Positions 42,101-48,100 of a stretch of DNA of 64,000 bases are shown here, piece after piece. This DNA is from Angiostrongylus vasorum (lineage: Eukaryota > Nematoda > Chromadorea > Rhabditida > Metastrongylidae): positions 1,248,001 to 1,312,000 of the forward strand of contig JADANN010000302.1 in assembly GCA_018806985.1 (NCBI GenBank). The letters run 5' to 3'. Positions within the stretch are counted from its first letter, which is position 1; every line of letters starts with the position of its first letter. Made by a program: the position numbers and the translations under genes. The notes under the pieces are model-generated. The model was not told where the DNA came from and did no database searches. It saw only the letters and a program-made list of their open reading frames with translations.

Positions 42101-45100
42101 TCCAGCAAGTTATAACAAATTTGTTTGCTTGCATTCTGTTATTGATAAGCTAGCACGGTGTTAATAAAATCACTCCACTTGGCAAACGTTCGTCTTCCCC
42201 TTGTTGAGAGCCGTATTGGTGCGAGTCGATTGTATTGTCAACAGTTCTTCGCCCTTCTGATCTGGCACTTGATGTTCGCATAGGGGTCGATTCCAGTGGA
42301 GCACCGCCCCCACTGAAGGAACTTCATTCAGCAGCGCTCTTTTGTTGTTGATTGTGAATGTCCGTTGATGATCGCTTGTTTTTTCATCGGACAATCCATC
42401 CTGCAGCAGCCGGTATCTTTATCAGCTAGCACAAAGCATGACAATATTTGGAAAAACCGTCTTTCCTTTAATATCGGAATAACTAATCAATATTTAATAA
42501 TATGTGCTATTTCAAGAAAAAAAAATGATATTTGGTACTTCACTTATTCCTACGTTATCTGCAGGTGCCTAATAAAATTTCGTCCATGATGTTTTTTTCT
42601 AGTAAATTTATTTTAGGTGTGTGGCGCAGTGGTTGGAGGCGCCACTGCAACACGCACGTGGAATCGGTCCCGCGCCTATGGCCCACCAAGTCTTCCATCC
42701 TTCCGGGGTCGGCAAATTGGTACCAGACTTGTCTGGGAGGGTAGCAGCACTGGCTCTATACATCGGCAGGCCACCGCGAGTCATTGTAAAGACCAGATAT
42801 GCATTCAGTCACCTGCAACGGTACTTAGTGAACTCGAATGCATGGCGCATCCCTCAGGATTCATCAATGCCGAAAGCTTTATACTTTATCCTTTAAATTT
42901 CTTTTTACTATTTCACGTGGAAATTCTTTTGAGGGTAGATTGGAAAAATCTGCGCTGAGATACTTCTATAGGTGTAACATACAAAACTGGACATTTAAAT
43001 GACCTGCTCTTAAGAACTGTAATGAATTATGAGGACTTCAATACTGTTTCCATTTAATTAGTAATTTCTGAAAAGGAAGATTGTCTTTCCCTTTTTACCT
43101 CCTCTAATGTCGTAGTAGGAATTTTGACATCGTTACCAGCTTGCCACCTACTGAGTATGCCGTCTACGGAATGGTAATAGGCCCTGCCATTGATTTACTC
43201 TTAGCTAGGTTTCCGGATCGAAATGTCAAGCACATTCTCCTTTGGAGGCATCGTGCGATCCCCTCCATTGCACATCGCAGTTCAAAACCCAAGATCCTCT
43301 TCTTCCGCAGTAATATATGTTTTGTAATTAAACTTGTCAAAGCTTGCTGAATAATTACTAGGTGCTAGGTCAGCTAGTTGTATTATTCCTCATAATTCTG
43401 TAGGATCATAACCCGTTCCCTTTAGGTCCCAATGCTTCGAAGGGAAAAGAAACTCGCTTTCATTGCTAATCTGGCTCGTAGAAACACAAGACACTATAGG
43501 AGAGACTCCCAGGTGAGTTTTGAACAACGTAGTGTTTCGATTCGAAACCTTTTCTTTGGAAGGAGAATCATCCACCATTCGTTCTCAGTTGAAAAGTATT
43601 TCCTATTTTAAGGAGATTTTAAGCAAGTAATAGTCTTGTTGAGGCTCAGTCGACGTCGGTGATAGTGCAGATGTCAGTAAACGTTGTTGCTCGTCTAGAC
43701 TATGATACCTACAAGGATTCATTTGAAAGATTAAAAAATACAGGTTCGTTCTCCTTAAAACGTATATAAGAATTGGGGTTTCTTCTCAATTTAGCAGTGT
43801 TTTTATTTATTGCAGGCAAAAAAGACTTCAGAGCAAAGGTAAAACCTTTTGAGATACGGCGAAGCTCAACTGGCTATTCCAATCTTCATTGACTTATTGG
43901 TTTTCGCCATTATTGCTTTCTCACTCCTTGCCGTGTTGATTTTTAAACTGTTTAAAACCGACTTTAGGATCGCAAAAAATTCCATGCTGCTTAGGTTTAA
44001 ACTCCGATTCCGAATATTTCAAAAAGACTTCCTGGGCCATCCAATTAGGTCAATGTTTATAGCAATGCAACGCACTTTATTTATTCGTATTCTTGCTGAG
44101 CAAACACGAAGTGTTATTTTTATTCTTTATTCACGAACAAGCTGACGTTTCGGCGGATTTCGCCTTCCTCAGAGCCTGGAAAGGTCGGGTTGACAGCAAT
44201 CTACCCGGGCAAACACCTCCATAACCAAAAGAGAAAACGCTACACCAAGATTTCAATCACATTGAACACAGAATAGCTTCTTTCACACTCACCGCTTTTT
44301 ATGAGTCTTCCACTGAGTATGTCGCGTGTAGACCAACCGCACAGAATTCACATGGAGGCGTAATGTGCCCCTCCCATCAGAATAATAGACTTATGTATTG
44401 CCCAATATCACGCGTGATAATGAGGCATTCTTCCCCTGCGGTTCATTTCCGGATTTCTGGAATTGATCCAGAACGCATCGAGAGTTTTGCGCGCTTGTGT
44501 TCTCGATTAAAGTCCTCCCCGTTATGTCTCTGGGTCCTATGCATGCCTAGTGGGGTATTTGGTTTACGTTTACCGACTAGGTGTTCTTTTTATGCGGACA
44601 CAGAGTGGTCAACCTGTTTCGACAATGTATTCGTCTCCGCACGCCTTACAGGGAGATCAGATTGACTGTACCCGAGCTCATGCAATCACCGTCTCTACCA
44701 TTGGGGCAAATTATGCAATTCTGCGTTGCACATAGACGGTCATATAGGCGGTTACGAACTAGCTGGCGCCTAAGAGTACTCGGTGGTATTTCAACTACGT
44801 TTACCGAATCCTCAAGACCCGCCCTTCTTTAATTGACTTTATTTGCTCTGCTTTGTTTCTTACGCAAAATTGAAAAGAACGAAGACCAATGCAGACTTTT
44901 TTTGGTTCCGTCTACCTCTTTCTTCATTTTTTTTGCTGAAAAACACGCTTTCAGGTTTTGAAATTGGAGTGATTAATTTGGAGTCTGAATGCGATCTGGA
45001 CGTCGCTCGTGTGCTTATTCAACAATTGCTCGACGACCATCCATGCTTACCATACGAGCCTAGCAAGGATTGGCGATTCCTCGACTGTGAGCATCTAAAA

Positions 45101-48100
45101 CTATATGTGAAAAAAACGTCGCCCTTAATTTCCTTGTTGAAAAGCCAATCATTTTACAAGTGTTAAGAATTCGAAAATGACTAAAACAGAAGCAAATGCT
45201 GTCAGCTTAAACAGATATGGTTCGATATCCGAAATATTTGACTTTTTATTTACTGCCTGTTATTCGTTTCATAACGAGGCATTATGTGAAATACAAGTGC
45301 AGTGATGATGAGATACTCGCAAAACTCGGACCCCAGTAGGGATTCGAACCCGCGATTGCCTTTTCCAGCTGTTCACGTGTTAACCACTGCATTACCGAGT
45401 TCCTTGCTTCTCCTTCTATTCAGCGAGTTTTTTTACTTCACTGATGCTATCAACAGTTACCCGTCAACGAGGATGATTTGGTGAGCACGAATCAGCATTG
45501 AGTTCAGTGAAGTTAAAGCTTTTGTCAAAATCACAATGTTTTACTTCTTATTCGCCGTCTCGTTTCATAGCAGGATATTATGTGAAGTACAACCGATTTC
45601 TGCTGTCCAGATCATATTCGTTGAGAGGTGATTACGATTTGCACCGTAGGCAAAACAAGGGCCTCGGTGGTGCAGTGGGTAATACGTGAAAACCCAGAAA
45701 CTGTAATCCAAAATGATTTATAACTGTGACTTATAACGTAATGAATGTTAAACATGAGATTTTTTCGGATTATTTGTCAACATGCTATTCAATGATAAAT
45801 TGCTGAAGGTTTTAGGTCTCTGTGCAAATGCACTGAGCAATAGGCTACGCTGTATTTTTGCATCGTGCATGGTATACTTCTCCACTTTTGTTTTTCAAAA
45901 TTGAATCCATTTCTAGTATGTTTTTCGACAAATCAAGGAGCAGGTTGAGTGATTGCTAGCAAAGCCTACAGTCATTCCTGTCTCATATCAGAGTTGTTCT
46001 GTGAATTCTACTTATTTTGGGGGTGATATTCGTGATGAAGTTCAGTTACGTGCTCGCTTGTCTGCGAAGCGCTTCACATTCCGTGAGACAACAGCATTTG
46101 ACCAGGACAGTTATGATAACCCTTTTTATAGTGGCATACGATTAAGCTGAGTGGTCTTCCACCGCGCTTTCGTAGAATTTTTTGTTTTCTACGTTAAGTT
46201 TTACGTGCAGTTTCAAAAAATGCAGGAAAAGTCACAAAAATCGGAAAAAATTGATACACAACAGGACATTCTTTGTCATCTTCGTCCTCGACGTCAATTT
46301 CCCTTGCTTCATGCTAACTTCTGCAGTTAATAAGTTGTTCATTTCTTCGAACTCCCAATATTCGGAGCTATTCGATCCGTTGGCCACGAATTGCTACCAG
46401 AAGCGATTCCGTTCCTCGTAGACATCGTAGACGTAGAACAAGAGCCGGTTCTTCAACAAGAACCGTCGAAATGGCCAACATTTGTTCCGCCTAGTTTGAT
46501 GTTACAAGAGCGAAATCATAAGCAAGGCGGTAGTGTGATACCGACCATCGTCTTCCACGCTCTCGTTGCACTGTTTCAGTTTTCGTACCACTTTCGTGAG
46601 AGTGGCGCTGAATAGATTTCGCCATGTGGTGTCGGCTTGTAGAACCAATCTCTTTGCGCTAGAGATGTAGACAGTGGAATTCTTGTTGCGAAATTTATTG
46701 CATAGGTCTTTCAATCAAAATACATTTAAGACTATGAGACTACCATTTTGCAGTGCTTCACAAATACATGTATGATAATTTGGTATCTCATAAACTGCGT
46801 TCATAATTGTACCGAACTTTTCTCGAAAACATGGTTGCTTATGAAATAATTGTTAATCCTCCAATATTTCACCATTGTTAGGGAGGACGACATTAATAAA
46901 GCGTTCCTAGAAAGAGACAGGCTGCAGATTTGCGACAAACGCGAATGCCTTGGTTTACCGTTATTTAAAGCACGGTTGATATGGTTTTCCATCGCTATGA
47001 GCTATTTGAGGGCGCCTGTGGCGCAGTGGTTGGAGGCGCCACTACGACACACATGTGGAATCGATCCCCGCGCCCATGGCCCACCAAGCCCTCCATCCCT
47101 CCAGGGTCTGCAAATTGGTACCAGACTTGTCTGGGAGGATAGCAGCACGGGCTCGATATATCGGTAGGCCACCGCGAGTCATTGTAAAAACCCAGATATG
47201 CATTCAATCACCCCTAACGATACTTAGTGAGGTTAAATGCATTGCGCATCCTTAAGGGGATTGATCAACACCGAGAGCTTTATCCTTTATCCTTTTATGA
47301 GCAATTCTGGTAGATATATATGTAAGAAACTAGGACACTATGTGCTTCGTCTATGGGTTCATTAGATAGTGAAATTTTATGGTATCGATGTTTCCTCAGG
47401 AATGTGGAAATCGAAGAAAAGAAGTGTTTGAACGGCGTACACATTAAGATTGCATGAAAGCAAGCGGATGCTATAGTCGAATGGGGTGGAAAAAAACATG
47501 TCTATAGTTTTTCCTATTGTATTTCCAGATGCTACAGCATTGTCAGAACGTTGATTTTATCTCACGTTGTTGCTAATGCTAATGACTTTCCAACCATTCC
47601 ACCAGGATGTGAACACCATTCTTATTTTCTCTCTAACATTTTCTTATCACCTTTTTAAAAAGCTTTGTGGACCTAAACGTAAATCGACAGATATACAGTC
47701 CAGTTGGCACATCAACTCAAAATTTTTCCGAACGCCAACATCTCCTACTGTTCTGGATATCATAGCTTCTGTAGCATTACAGTGTTTCACGACCTGGTCG
47801 TATTTCTCATCGTTCCTATCGATAACATTATGGTTGCTGAATCCGTTAAAATACTGAAAGTCCTAGTTTATCGACGTTTGATAATTCGTCTTGAGGAATT
47901 CGCGTGAGCGAAAAATCATAATTGTCGGAACCCGTGCTGATCTTTGAAATGAAAGCTTCTTTGGTCACTTAATTTCTTCCTTTAGCAGTGATTATGTGAT
48001 CAATTTCCTTATGGTAATATCCACCGGGAAGTTCCCAAATAGAACACTAGCACTGCTAATAAACAGTGGGCAAAACTTCTCAAGCATAGCCATGAAAGGT

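Noticed and set aside
43816..43838. 23-base microexon (KKDFRAK) after TTGCAG in the kinase gene
   Set aside because: Including it breaks the frame into the next exon; the exon ending at 43743 joins 44955 directly in phase and matches the family.
45340..45412. Possible tRNA gene on the minus strand (good B box GGGTTCGAATCCC)
   Set aside because: The acceptor stem pairs poorly, no plausible anticodon arm is seen, and related sequences elsewhere are SINE heads.
46391..46615. 74-codon + strand frame that looks acidic and protein-like
   Set aside because: The opposite strand is a clear RTE reverse-transcriptase fragment, so this frame is its shadow.
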